This document shows, piece after piece, positions 1-9,939 of a DNA stretch of 24,592 bases. Source of the DNA: Gryganskiella cystojenkinii (lineage: Eukaryota > Mortierellomycota > Mortierellomycetes > Mortierellales > Mortierellaceae); contig JAAAIG010000440.1 in NCBI GenBank assembly GCA_015852425.1, positions 6,889-31,480 on the forward strand, given 5' to 3'. Every line of letters starts with the position of its first letter. Position 1 is the first letter of the stretch. The translations under genes and the position numbers were made by a program. Below the pieces are notes generated by a model that saw nothing but the letters and a program-made list of their open reading frames with translations, searched no databases and had not been told where the DNA came from.

Positions 1-119
1 CACAATCATGTATTCCCAAACCCCTGCGTTTGTGACGATTTTGGGGACAGCATGGTTTGCACTCTAATTTCGCGCTCGACACCATTGCATAGCCCTACAG
101 CCCGCATTTGCAATTTTGT

Positions 120-240
120 TGTCCACTTGCGCCTCCTCATGTTCTTCCTTTTTCTCTCTCCCTTTCCCTCTTTCTTTCGTCAAAACCCTCTTCAGTTTCT
201 CCCACATTCCTTCAAAAGAACTCAAATATTTTGTTCAGAA
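120..240 (+). promoter_or_regulatory. Pyrimidine-rich leader of the first F-box gene
   Basis: The 120 bases before the F-box start are dominated by C and T runs, the usual look of core promoter and 5' leader DNA in this window. The reading frame stays open upstream to an ATG at 52, but that stretch encodes a Phe/Leu/Ser/Pro-rich sequence typical of translated pyrimidine tract. I therefore treat it as leader. Confidence 0.4.
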
Positions 241-1431
241 ATGATGTCCATAGTCGACAATCTCCCAACAGAGATCCAAATTCTCCTATCTTCGTACTTT
301 ACCCGCCATGAGCTCACGATCTGTATCCGAGTCTCCCGTGTTTGGTACGAACTTTTTATGTCTCGTCTCTGGCGAACGATCGACCTGACTGAAGATAACG
401 ACTGGGCCTTATTCAACTCAGTCCTGTACGCAGTCGAGCCCGAGGCCAGAATCAAGAATGTGCATCGGATCCGAGTCTTGAAGATTGCACAATTCGGAAG
501 CCATACGTTCGATATGTTGGTCAGCGGGATGCAAAACACGTTGAACGAAGTCTGGGTCGCCGCCAACCACAACAACCTCAACAACAGCAACGATGTTCTG
601 GTCGAGGCTATAGAGCCCATCAACTTTGACGGGGTTAATGATCAAGCTGTCGCTTGTGATGGTAGTAGTGGTGCCGTTGTCGCCTTTACCTCTCCTACGG
701 CATTGACGGAGCTCGTGGTGGGTACAGATACCGAGGACAATGACCGACATCAGCCCCATATCGGAGAACTCTATCTGAACGTGTTACACCTCGACCTCGA
801 CCTGAACAACGACCAGGCCCAGATCGTCTCACGGATCCTGTCACAGTCTCCCAGGTTGCACACGATCAAGATCAGTCTCGAGGGATCGGATCAGATGCAG
901 CAAGTTCTGGGATCAATCGCCTGGGGTTCGATGCGAAACCTGATCTTGCAAGAAACGGCAAAGATGTCCTGGACAACCCATGGGAAGAATACAATGTTTT
1001 CGTCTCTGGTCGAGATCATTAGAGAAAACCGGTCCCGGATCCAATTGGATTTTTTCCATTACAGTGGACCGATCCCGAGACCGCCTGAACAAGAGGCGCA
1101 ACAAGGACAAGAACTACAAGACATGCAGACAATTCTCAAGGCGCTGCAGCTGAAACGGTTTGATCTCGTCCGGTCGACGAGTGTTGAGGAAACTTTGGAG
1201 TTGTTGAGCGAGGAAGTGATGGATTTCTCGAGATTGGAGTACTTGTTTTTGTGGGCACCCAAGTGGACTCCGGAACAGTGCCAGAGAGTGTTGGATCGGG
1301 TGGTGGAGAGGAATGCTTGTCTGAGGGTGTTGATACTTTATCATGCGAACTTTTCAGAGGAACAAGAAAAGGCCCTGGCTGAGAAAAAGATTCAGCTGGT
1401 GCAGATCCATCCTAGAGCAAAAAAAGCCTAG
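241..1431 (+). CDS. F-box protein, probable SCF substrate receptor
   Basis: Single-exon gene for 396 residues. Near the N-terminus LPTEIQILLSSYFTRHELT, CIRVSRVWYELF and LWRTIDL follow the F-box pattern (LP.EI...I..YL....L......V...W), so the protein should bind Skp1 and recruit a target to an SCF ubiquitin ligase. After the F-box come irregular leucine-rich segments, such as LYLNVLHLDLDL and LEYLFLWAPKW, which look like degenerate LRRs; the target is unknown. The start at 241 (ATGATG) sits just before the F-box; the earlier in-frame ATG at 52 would only add translated leader. It differs from the other F-box genes here in lacking their C-terminal W-V-x-x-H-W-P motif. F-box call fairly sure, LRR extent less so. 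Confidence 0.8.
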   Translation: MMSIVDNLPTEIQILLSSYFTRHELTICIRVSRVWYELFMSRLWRTIDLTEDNDWALFNSVLYAVEPEARIKNVHRIRVLKIAQFGSHTFDMLVSGMQNTLNEVWVAANHNNLNNSNDVLVEAIEPINFDGVNDQAVACDGSSGAVVAFTSPTALTELVVGTDTEDNDRHQPHIGELYLNVLHLDLDLNNDQAQIVSRILSQSPRLHTIKISLEGSDQMQQVLGSIAWGSMRNLILQETAKMSWTTHGKNTMFSSLVEIIRENRSRIQLDFFHYSGPIPRPPEQEAQQGQELQDMQTILKALQLKRFDLVRSTSVEETLELLSEEVMDFSRLEYLFLWAPKWTPEQCQRVLDRVVERNACLRVLILYHANFSEEQEKALAEKKIQLVQIHPRAKKA

Positions 1432-1770
1432 CAGCCCCATAAAATGAGGAATGTTGTTTGGTGGAAAATAAATTTGAAAAATGAGATTAAACGGGGCATG
1501 TTGAATGCGGCAATGGGCGAAGTCGAAGAAGACACGAAATGTCCATCAAAAGAAATACAGCTCCGACGAGTCGAAAAATATTTCATTATTCAATTAATGC
1601 AACGTCTCGTCTCCTTCTTTTCATTACACATTCTACATTCATTGCCATTTACCGCTGACACTTTACCTCCTTTTCCTTTTGCTACGTATACCATTCCTTT
1701 TTCCCCATTTTTTACTGACATTTTTGTCATTCTTTCATTCTCACAGCAGACATATTTCATCAGAAACATA
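1432..1770 (+). other. Intergenic region between F-box and lipase genes
   Basis: These 339 bases hold the 3' end of the F-box transcript and the promoter and leader of the lipase. From about 1600 the DNA becomes pyrimidine-rich. The reading frame is open through it from 1444, but the implied residues look like random leader translation. No separate gene is seen. Confidence 0.5.
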
Positions 1771-3373
1771 ATGAAGACCCTCAGCTGCGTCGTCACTGTG
1801 GCATGCTGCGCGGTCTTGGCCATTTCTTCTCTCCCCTCACAAACACAGGCAGCCTTTGACCCATGGCATCCTCCACAACTGCCCTTCTCTTGGCCAAAAG
1901 GCAAACCCCACACATCTCCCCCTCCTTCTTCCACTTCTTCTTTTGTTTCCAAGAAGGAGACCTTTCGACTCCAACATATCCTAGCCCATGGTGCACCCGG
2001 CGCAAAGTCAGCCAAGGTCTTTCGTCGGCTCGAGGTCAACGACCAACTGCGGGTGGAGATGGCCTCTGTCAATATAATGGCCGGTGCCAGCAGTTCCAGC
2101 CCCGGTTCGACTTTTGAACATACACTCAAAGATGCGTTCTTCCCTCTTAATAAAAATGACGTCATACCTCAGGATCATGACAGCACCCACTGGGAGACCA
2201 ACAACAACAATTTCCCGCTTCCATGGAAACGCGTCCCGAACCCTGAGGATCATCAGACGGTCATCGCCATGACACGAATGGCCCTGGATTGTTATGTCGA
2301 TCCAGCCCGACAAGGATGGGTCGATATCGGCGACAATTGGGAGGTCGAGACTGAAATTGGATGGCTTGAGGCCGGTCTTCGAGGTTATATCTTTGCGAGC
2401 GAGGATCAAAAGACAGTTGTCATTGGAATCAAGGGCACCTCCCTCAAACTCTTTGGAACCGGTGGAGGACCGACCGGAAACAACGACAAGTTGAACGATA
2501 ACAAAATGTTTTCCTGCTGCTGCGGAAAGGTCGATCGGACCTGGTGGGGTGTCTGTGGTTGTTACATGGGTGGAAATCAGTGTAACCAACAGTGCCTGGT
2601 CGATGATCTCAAAAAGGACCTGACAGAAGAAGAGAGTTATGTCGGTATAGGACTGGTAAAGTCGATCGTTTTTCGCCACGTTTCTTTTTTTGTCCTCATG
2701 TTCGACAAATAATCTCGCTGTCATGTGCCTTGATCACTAATCTCCCCCATTTTGACTGTTACTGGTAAACAGAAAGTGGTCGAGGCTGCCAAGGTGCTCT
2801 ATCCACATGCAACTATCTGGTTGACAGGACATTCTCTTGGCGGAAGTGTTGCTGCCATGATCGGTGTCACTCATGGATACCCAGTCTTTACGTTCCAATC
2901 CCCCGGTGACAAACGATACGCTCAACGGATCGGGCTCGTCAAATCCAACATGTCAATCAAGGACCATGAGAAACTCGCTGTTTGGCAGTTTGGACACTCT
3001 GGTACGAGTATTACTTACTTCTGATATCACGTCTCGCCTTTTCGAGTAAGATTCTACGAGCTTAAACAGACCCATTCACCCATCTTCGCTCTTCTCTATA
3101 GCTGACCCTGTCTACATGGGAACTTGCAATGGCGCTGCTTCGACCTGCTACTCTGCCGGATACGCGCTCGAGACCAAATGTCATGTGGGACGTTTCTGCA
3201 ACTACGACACGATGGCAGAGTTGGGCTGGCGACAGAACATTCAGGCTCATACCATCTTGACATTCATCAACGTGGTTGAGAACTGGCCCAATATGACTAA
3301 AGGCAGAGAAACTGTCCCCGAGTGCACCATCCAGGATGTTTGCGACGACTGTGCTCAATGGGAGTATGTTTAG
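1771..3373 (+). CDS. ATG15: ATG15-like class 3 (phospho)lipase, three exons
   Basis: Exons 1771-2655, 2773-3001 and 3102-3373 (introns GT-AG, 117 and 100 nt) give 461 residues. Known Atg15 proteins are lipases that break down autophagic and multivesicular bodies in the vacuole. Visible support: nucleophile motif TGHSLGG with Ser316; Asp373 in ADPVYMGTCNG directly after the second splice, which is phase 1 and rebuilds GCT; and likely His421 in NIQAHTIL. A Cys-rich segment before the first splice (CCCGKVDRTWWGVCGCY) also matches the Atg15 pattern. Residues 1-27 form a signal peptide or signal anchor (hydrophobic core about 6-20) followed by a Pro/Ser-rich stretch. The start at 1771 is chosen because it begins this signal; the frame is open further up in leader. 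The gene converges with TYW1, with 249 bp between stops. Orthology to Atg15, rather than a secreted paralogue, is inferred. Confidence 0.85.
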
Positions 3374-3622
3374 AAGGATGACTCTCCTTATCGCCGCGAA
3401 CAATAACTTCTACATATATATCCGTATTACATGCCACAGTTGTCAAAGAACAATAGACCATACCCCCTCCCCAATTTTGTTCCTGTAAATACAAATTTTT
3501 CATAACCATCAAAAGGCGATACTTTAACGTGGACTGCAAATTGCTTTTTAATAATGCTATGAATACAAGGTAACAAGGAAAAAGATAAGAATAAAAATAT
3601 GACGTCGTCCTCCTCTTCTTCC

Positions 3623-6473
3623 TTACTCATCCTCCCCCTCTTGCTCCTCTTCCTCCTCGCGTCTCTCACGCTCAATCTTGCGTTGCTCCTTGGTCTTCCT
3701 AAAGTATCGAGTCTCCTCAGGATCGAATCCACCTTCAGGAGCACCGAAATAAGCCCACTCTGGCGTCTCGGCCATGTAATCCAAGCTGGTAAACTTTTGG
3801 CCCGACTCGACCAACTCAAAGAACTTGTCGTAATCAATATGCGTATACCACTTGTCGCCCTTCTTGAACTTTGTGCTGGCGACCAAGATGGAACAAGAGT
3901 GAGCATGCTCAGCCGCAATCTCGTAACCGGCACCCAATTGCTCCTGGATCAACTCCACAAACCGGACAACCTCGGCGTGGTAGGGGACGTTGGCCATGGT
4001 CAGGCCCGAGGCGCCTCCATATCCACAGTAGGTGACACCCTTGATCTCGATGAAGTCAGGCTGACCACGACGGATCAACTCGACATAGTTGGCAATCTCG
4101 TCCGTGTTGAAATCCTTGACGAGCGTCAGACGGTAGACAGTGCGCTGTCCCTTCTTGCCTAAAGCATCCAAACTGTCCAAGAAACGCTCCCAGAAGTCAC
4201 GGAACAAAGGACGATCAATCTTCTTGAGCGATTCCTTGGTCGAGGCATCAACGGAGACATAGAGCTGAGTCACGGGGTCCATGTTGGCGATGGCGTCGGG
4301 GAACTGAGCATTGGTGACCAAGAAGGAAGAGATGCGCTTCTTGTGCAATAATCTCACAAATTCGTTGATATGAGGGTACTAAAAATATGAAGTTTTGCGG
4401 AGCAAATTATTGTTAGCAGAAGGAAGCATGTCAGCGAGCATTACAGTGGCTAGAAAACAAATACCTCAAAAGTCTTACAAAGATAGGCTCTCCGACGAGG
4501 GACAAGGCGCAGTGCTTGACTAGCTGGGCCTCAACAAAGCGATCGGCACGGACGCCAGGAACACCTTTGAGCTGCTTCAACATTCCATAGTGGTTATCCA
4601 AGGCACCCTCCAAGATGAACTCGGGATCATCGACCTTCCAGCGCCACTCGGTTCCGACAGGATTGGTGTGATGTCTCCAGCTTTAAATGAGAAAGCGAAA
4701 AACAGTTAACTTTCTTGCTCATTTACTGATGATTGGATCCCAAGTGAAGATTGCAATGACATGTCAACTTACCAGAAGACACACTTGTTGGCACAGGCAA
4801 GAGAAGGAGTGGTCTCCATGCACAAATGCGACTGGATGCCGTAGAACGAGTGCTTGTAGCAGAATCCACGCCCACGGAGAGCAGCCTTGGTCCAGCGACA
4901 GATCTTGACACCCGAGTGCGATCCAATGATCTTGTAACCCTGTTTGGTCAAAGATTTATAGAGCAAAGGACTGACCATCTCGCGAACCTCACGGGGCTTG
5001 ATCGCTTTGCCATCCTTGGTCTCCCCAACGCTGCGCTTAGCGCGGACGTTCTGGTTCGCATAGGCCTCTTCATCCAGAGCTTTTTCTTCCTTGGCCTGCT
5101 TGATCTTGATGGCGACATTGCCCATATCCTCGAGATCGACCATCTCACCCTCAGAGGCATCACCACCATCGATAGTGGGCAATCCGAGCTTTTCCTCTTT
5201 GGTCTTCTTCACAGGCTCGCCATCCTCGTCGACCTCATCGTCATCGTCGTGCTCCGAGGCCGAAGCACCATCCTCGTCATCCGATGAAAAGTAGGCCTCA
5301 TGGGTGTGGCTCTGGTTGGGGTCCAAAAGAGAAGCCAACAGGGCATCGTTCCACTGCTTGAAAGCACCACCTTGGTCTACATGTATGGAATTGAAAAAAG
5401 GTACACGATCAGTATGCTTGGTCATAACAAGTATCCAAAAGCAGATCCAATGAAAAACAGTACAAAAAAGTCTGTGCTTTACCTCCGTTCTTGTCTCCCT
5501 CACCAAAAGGCCAGACACGCTGCGCCCCCATCTGTCCGAGCCACTTGTCAGCGGATCGAGGTCCGTTACAGAACTCCTCGCCATAGGCGGAATCACCAAG
5601 ACCAAAGACTGAGAACTTGAGCTTGTTCAGCGATTCCTTCTGGACACGCCAATCGAAACGAGTGTCCTCGAGCCACTTCAGGAACCAGTCGTTAGGTCCC
5701 TCGACGTTATAAGTCGAGAGAATAAAGATCGAAAGACTCGACTCGGTCAAGAAATCCTCTGTATCGTAATCCACAATGTCGATCAACTTGGGTTTGGGCA
5801 ATCCCAAGGCAATAGCGGAGTCTGCCAACTGTTGAGCAAAGACCTTGGCGGTGCCGGTGATGGTACTGAAAAAGATCTTCATGGGCTCGACCAAGTACGG
5901 CAACAACAAGGGATCGATCTTGGTCAGGACAGGGGCAGCAGAGGTCTTTGTGGAGGCAGAAGAGCAAGCACATCCAGAATGCGAAGAGGGGGTTTCGATA
6001 CCCTCAATATTGGTGGTCTCCTTGGACTTTCCACCACAGCATCCGGTAGAGTTGTCACCCTCGGGCTTGTTCTTTCCTCCACAGCAACCAGATGCAGGGG
6101 AGGTAGCATCGAGCTCGTTTTGCTGCTTTTTGGGCTTTTTGCGGATGACTTTGGGCAACTTTTTAAAGTCTGCCTTCTTAAGACCCTGGTGGTTAAGGGG
6201 TTTCTGGTCTGGGGTAGCATTCTCGATCACTCGAGCGGTAGCAGCCTCGGAGAGGTCAGGGATAGCAGGGTCCTGTTCCATGTCCTTGACAATTTTTTCG
6301 ACCTTGTTCTTCTTGCTGTCCTTGTTGCCCTTGTTATCGGTGTTGTTGTTCTGGGTAGTAGTGTTGTTCTTGTTGGAGAGAACGATGGAAAGGGTGGCAA
6401 TACCGAGGGCCAAGCAGACCAAAGGGATGCGGTACTCCTTCCACAGCTGAAGGTTTGATGAGGTCGACGACAT
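3623..6473 (-). CDS. TYW1: TYW1, S-adenosyl-L-methionine-dependent tRNA 4-demethylwyosine synthase, four exons
   Basis: Exons in transcript order 6473-5483, 5376-4773, 4680-4479 and 4378-3623 (introns 106, 92 and 100 nt, GT-AG, all phases consistent) give 850 residues. TYW1 condenses N1-methylguanosine-37 of tRNA-Phe with pyruvate to the tricyclic 4-demethylwyosine, the second step of wybutosine synthesis. Visible: a membrane-anchor-like segment at about 14-32; a low-complexity Asn/Lys region with two CCGGK motifs (130-134, 145-149); a flavodoxin domain from about 198 with FMN phosphate loop STITGTAK, and FGLGDSAYG near 290; an acidic insert at 361-385; then the radical-SAM motif CANKCVFC with Cys525, Cys529 and Cys532 as 4Fe-4S ligands, followed by WRHHTNPVGTEWRWK. 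The C-terminus is a charged Arg/Glu tail. Intron 2 falls inside the Cys532 codon. Length is close to the yeast enzyme. No essential motif is missing. Confidence 0.95.
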
Positions 6474-7192
6474 GATTGAGAGATTTGATCAATAAGTCAC
6501 TCCCTTTGTTGAGGTTGATTGTTGTTGTTCTTTTTTTTTTCCTTTCAAATGTTCACTCTGGGGATGAGAGAGTACAACAAGGGGAATGAAGGGAAGGTCG
6601 GATGAAAGAAGGTTGGAAGGAAGGATGATTGACTGACCAAAAAAAAGTCGATCCCCACTCTGCCCTGCAGGGGACAACTTTTTTTTTTTTTTTTTGCGAG
6701 TGTTTTGGTGACTGTCATTGCTTTCACGTGATATTATCCCACGCCACCAATTACGAGAGGCGAATGGGGATGCGGACCACCTGCCTATGTCTCAGACAAA
6801 TACATCTTTCGGAAGGCTTCACACAGAGAGTTGATTGAGCCTATGGATAACAAGATCTTGCACTAGTCCGAGCGCACCTCTGTTTACGGACTCACAGATG
6901 CCTAACCTTCGAAGCCGTTTTCCTCGATTGACCGTAAAAGAACGTACGAATTTCTTTTGTCAACATGAAACATGCCATCCTCACCACACTTGCCCGAACC
7001 TCTTGCTTCTTCTCAAATTTCAATAAGCACCTACTTTGCGATCTTCAGTGTACATGTGAGGCTGTTGTGTGTATCATTTTGGACGAGTGATGACAGATAA
7101 ACAGAACAACCTGGTACCCTATTCGATCACTAAGTTCCAAATGCCACAGAATCTTGGATAATTGAGTCTTCCAAGCTTCACTTTTTTATTTC
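6474..7192. other. Intergenic region upstream of TYW1
   Basis: About 720 bases between the TYW1 start and the 3' end of the next F-box gene; both genes point left. It holds homopolymer runs near 6530 and 6679-6695, a possible hairpin at 6639-6695 and a TCACGTGA palindrome (E-box core CACGTG) at 6724-6731. The right part, about 6840-7190, is probably 3' flank of the F-box gene. No convincing reading frame is present. Confidence 0.5.
6724..6731. promoter_or_regulatory. E-box palindrome TCACGTGA upstream of TYW1
   Basis: Perfect 8-bp palindrome with the CACGTG core bound by fungal bHLH factors, 251 bp upstream of the TYW1 start codon. An 8-mer match alone is weak evidence. CACGTG also occurs at 9014-9019 and near 15465. 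Confidence 0.25.
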
Positions 7193-8719
7193 CTAGACCG
7201 TGGCTCCTAAAATGGTGATTCTGGGCTTCAAGAGCTTAGCTGCTGGAGGATCGACGTGGATCATGTCCGTAGACTCTAGACGGGGCCAGTGCTCCAGCAC
7301 CCATTCCGCCTCAACCTCGGTCCACCGACACATTTGATCGTGTGATCCCACAAGTGTTCTCAATCTTCTCAGGGTCCTCAACTGATCCAATCCTCTTTCC
7401 AGCGTTAATTCCAAGTATCGGACTTTGGTCAAGTCACTGCTTATACTTTCGGCTAAAAACATGGTCGACATATCCAAAGATTCGAGCCGCTTTAACCTGG
7501 CTAGTTGATCAAGAAAGATCGATTGCTCTGGGACTCCTTTGTAGGATATGAACGCGACCGTCAACTCTCTCAGTCCTAGACAGACCCAGGTTCGCCCGTC
7601 CTCCTCGAGAGTCGTATCTTTAACATATTCTGCTTGAAAGGCTTCCAGGCTCGAGACTGTGCAGAGGATGTCCTGGACAATCAGACCCTTAACCTGGCGA
7701 CAGTGCCGCAGGTTCAGCTTCCGGAGTCGTGTTGAGAACTGAGGGATCTCATTCTGCAAGATTTGCCAGGATCTTGGACCAAATTTTGACCGTTGGAAAT
7801 TCAAATCTTGCAGAGTGGCGCTGTGGGTCCCAAGAACGACAGCCAGGTCCTCGTTCTTGAAGCTTGACCAAGGGATGGCCAGGGATTCGAGTCGACTCCA
7901 AGCGTATCCTTCTCGACAGGCCTTGGCTAGAGCGGCTATTTGCACTTTTGTGACGTCGTCGCTCCAGTTAATCCAGCTCAGTCGGACCAGCTCGGGACTT
8001 TTGAGAATCAAAACAGATTGCACGTCGAATAAAGAGTTATCGGCTTCGTTTAGTTCCAGATATATGTCCTTTAGCTTGGTAGGTTGTGCCTCCCTCAGAC
8101 GGGTCATCAACGACGTCGTATCCGGGGGTGTGTCGCTGTCCATGTCAAAGAACCAAGGCCCTTCGGAGGAGAAGGTTTGAAGACGTGACCACAACGACTC
8201 ATATCGATCCATCCAAAGGTCTGGCGTCGCCATGGCAAGACCCCGTAGTGAGACCTTTTTCAATAGCGGACAGGCGCTCAGGGCATCGAGGAATTTTTCT
8301 GAGGTCTTTGCGTAGAATGTGACGGATTCGAGGAGCATTCTGTGTCTCGTGATAAACGCAACCAGAGATTCGTCGATTGCCAGAGAGCCTTCGTTGTATC
8401 GTTCAATGGTCAGATCCTTAAGCTTGGGAAACGTGAGCGGGTCCTGTCGGGGAAAATCCATGACACCATTTGTACGAAGGACGAGTTTGTAGACTAGGTG
8501 CGAATGGTTGTTGAGGTTTGAGAAGGAAGGACTTGGCAACTGGCCACTGAGGTCCACAAAGGTTTCGTCCCAGAAAAATGTCACAAAAACCTGCTGCCAT
8601 GACCGACACACTCGCGTGCAGGAAGCAAGAGACTGTCGGTCAACCTTTTGACCAATGCAAAAGAGAACCTCTGCTGGAATTGCCACATTATTGGACTGGG
8701 TCTCGCAGGAATGTGCCAT
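7193..8719 (-). CDS. F-box/LRR protein, probable SCF substrate receptor
   Basis: Single-exon gene, 508 residues. The N-terminal F-box reads IPAEVLFCIGQKVDRQSLA, CTRVCRSWQQVF, FFWDETFVDL, matching the Skp1-binding fold. The rest is leucine-rich repeats, for example LRKLNLRHCRQVKGL followed by a TWVCLGLRELTV segment, and near the C-terminus LESLDMSTMF and WVLEHWPRLES. The WVCLGL and W-V-x-x-H-W-P segments recur in the F-box proteins at 13202, 18030 and 22284, so these genes belong to one expanded family. The protein probably recruits a substrate to an SCF E3 ligase; the substrate cannot be read from sequence. The start at 8719 lies 17 residues ahead of the F-box. Its upstream DNA is short, because tRNA-Trp begins 122 bp away in the same orientation. 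Confidence 0.85.
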   Translation of the reverse strand: MAHSCETQSNNVAIPAEVLFCIGQKVDRQSLASCTRVCRSWQQVFVTFFWDETFVDLSGQLPSPSFSNLNNHSHLVYKLVLRTNGVMDFPRQDPLTFPKLKDLTIERYNEGSLAIDESLVAFITRHRMLLESVTFYAKTSEKFLDALSACPLLKKVSLRGLAMATPDLWMDRYESLWSRLQTFSSEGPWFFDMDSDTPPDTTSLMTRLREAQPTKLKDIYLELNEADNSLFDVQSVLILKSPELVRLSWINWSDDVTKVQIAALAKACREGYAWSRLESLAIPWSSFKNEDLAVVLGTHSATLQDLNFQRSKFGPRSWQILQNEIPQFSTRLRKLNLRHCRQVKGLIVQDILCTVSSLEAFQAEYVKDTTLEEDGRTWVCLGLRELTVAFISYKGVPEQSIFLDQLARLKRLESLDMSTMFLAESISSDLTKVRYLELTLERGLDQLRTLRRLRTLVGSHDQMCRWTEVEAEWVLEHWPRLESTDMIHVDPPAAKLLKPRITILGATV

Positions 8720-8828
8720 TTCCTAAGTCTCGACGCGAATGTGTTTTGGTGAGGATGAAACGAAGAGAAAGAGGGAAAAGAAAGAGCTGTCCAAAAAAAA
8801 CAAAAAGACAATGGCCAAAAGAAAAGGC

Positions 8829-8834
8829 AAAAAA
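8829..8834 (-). terminator. RNA polymerase III terminator of tRNA-Trp
   Basis: A run of six T on the transcribed (minus) strand begins seven bases after the discriminator base of tRNA-Trp, the normal form of a Pol III terminator. Confidence 0.75.
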
Positions 8835-8840
8835 GAAACT

Positions 8841-8913
8841 TGGAGAATGAGAGACTTGAACTCCCGACCTTCCGCTTTGGAGACGGACGCGCTGCCAATT
8901 GCGCCAATCCTCC
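8841..8913 (-). tRNA. tRNA-Trp (anticodon CCA), no intron
   Basis: Read on the minus strand this 73-nt stretch folds as a complete cloverleaf. The acceptor stem is GGAGGAT with ATTCTCC (one G-U pair) and discriminator A. The D arm is GCGC-AATTGGCA-GCGC. The anticodon stem-loop is TCCGT-CTCCAAA-GCGGA, placing CCA at positions 34-36, with T33 and A37. The variable loop is AGGTC and the T arm is GGGAG-TTCAAGT-CTCTC. TGGCGCAATTGG serves as A box and the T-arm segment as B box. CCA reads the single tryptophan codon UGG. No CCA end is encoded, as expected for a eukaryotic nuclear gene. Confidence 0.95.
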
Positions 8914-9041
8914 TTTCGCTTCTTGGGAAGAAAATTTTTCGGATGATTGAGTTTCTACAAAGTCACATGACCTAGATGCACTAAGATTGGTGGCGTATTT
9001 AAGGTTGACCAATCACGTGCGCGGATCGAAAGTTTATTTTT

Positions 9042-9887
9042 TTACTCCTCCTTGGACTCGTGAATGCTGGCGAGGTCAAGTGTTTTGACAATCTCTTCAA
9101 CGTCTTGCTCTCTCAACACCGACTCTTGGCTCTCGTCCTCGTTCTCCAAAGCACGAACCCGTTCTTCCTCCGCTTGCCAATACTCTGGAGCAACCTGCAC
9201 GAACACGATCTTTTGACTCTTTGTCAGGACCTGAACCAACTGAATCTTCTTCAAGGTCATGAAAAAGAAGTGTTTTTGAAGACACTTTAATGTATCCTGG
9301 AACACATCCATTACCTCCTTTTCCTCTAGATCAGAGAGATGGGTTTCGCGCTTGAGGTATATGTAGCGATCGCAGGAGATGGTGAAATGACCAATTTTCT
9401 TGATGTAAGTCCTGGCCAGGTACGTATTCCTCATCAAACATTGACCCGTTTGACCTCCAAGGGCATCGACGAGAGGAATGTACTTGATCCCTTTCTCTTG
9501 ACATTCTCGTTCCTCGGCCTCGGCTTCGAGTCGGTCTTTCTCATCCATCTCGAGATTCCATTTTTCCAAACGTTCACACTCGAGGACCCACCACTCAGCC
9601 CAGTAATCGTCATGGACGGCAACAACGACTTTTTTACCGCTCTTGAGGTCGATTTGCATCAACTTGCAAACCTTCAAGAACTGAAAGATCAGGTTCTTTT
9701 GGATTCGTGCTAGGACTGCTCGTACAGCTTCAAGGGTCTCGGTCTCCTCGCCCTCAGAGAGGCAGAGTTCGTCCTTGAGATACAAGATTCGGTCGCACGA
9801 GATCTCAAAGTGGCCGATGTTCTTGACATAGGTTCGTTCCAGGTAGGCAGCGTGCATGAGACAGGCGATGGGTTGTTCGTCAGACAT
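9042..9887 (-). CDS. Uncharacterised protein with two tandem copies of one domain
   Basis: Coding region for 281 residues. I do not recognise the family. It contains an internal duplication: residues 9-100 and 150-241 align without a gap (period 141), with about 43 of 92 positions identical by eye. Shared blocks are CLM...YL.RTY.K.IGHF.ISCDR..YLK near each start and K.V..V...YW near each end. The linker (about 101-149) is rich in Glu, Arg and Lys and may form a coiled coil; the C-terminal tail is also acidic. There is no signal peptide or membrane segment, so a cytosolic or nuclear protein is likely. The start at 9887 (MSDEQ) lies just ahead of repeat 1; the frame stays open to 10025, but that part overlaps a probable leader intron. 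A TATA-like element is at 10131-10138. Confidence 0.75.
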   Translation of the reverse strand: MSDEQPIACLMHAAYLERTYVKNIGHFEISCDRILYLKDELCLSEGEETETLEAVRAVLARIQKNLIFQFLKVCKLMQIDLKSGKKVVVAVHDDYWAEWWVLECERLEKWNLEMDEKDRLEAEAEERECQEKGIKYIPLVDALGGQTGQCLMRNTYLARTYIKKIGHFTISCDRYIYLKRETHLSDLEEKEVMDVFQDTLKCLQKHFFFMTLKKIQLVQVLTKSQKIVFVQVAPEYWQAEEERVRALENEDESQESVLREQDVEEIVKTLDLASIHESKEE

Positions 9888-9939
9888 TTTCTTTCTTTCT
9901 TTGGTTGGATGGTACCGTTGATTCGGTGTGGACAGTTGA

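Noticed and set aside
52..240. 63-residue N-terminal extension of the first F-box protein
   Set aside because: The residues are translated pyrimidine tract; the F-box starts right after the ATG at 241.
1590..2165. 191-residue open frame on the minus strand
   Set aside because: It is antisense to the first exon and leader of the ATG15-like gene, with no recognisable domain.
2656..2724. Continuation of the lipase frame past 2655 to a stop at about 2712
   Set aside because: A GTAAAG donor, a CTAAT branch point and a CAG acceptor at 2772 join exon 1 in phase to the TGHSLGG exon, so this is intron.
3599..4162. 187-residue open frame on the plus strand
   Set aside because: It is antisense to the last TYW1 exon; the Leu/Ser-rich product mirrors the Glu/Arg-rich tail of TYW1.
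5832..6458. Two open frames of about 200 residues on the plus strand
   Set aside because: Both are antisense to the first TYW1 exon, where a flavodoxin domain and correct splicing define the real frame.
8581..9012. 143-residue open frame on the minus strand
   Set aside because: It reads straight through the tRNA-Trp gene and into the F-box gene in another frame.
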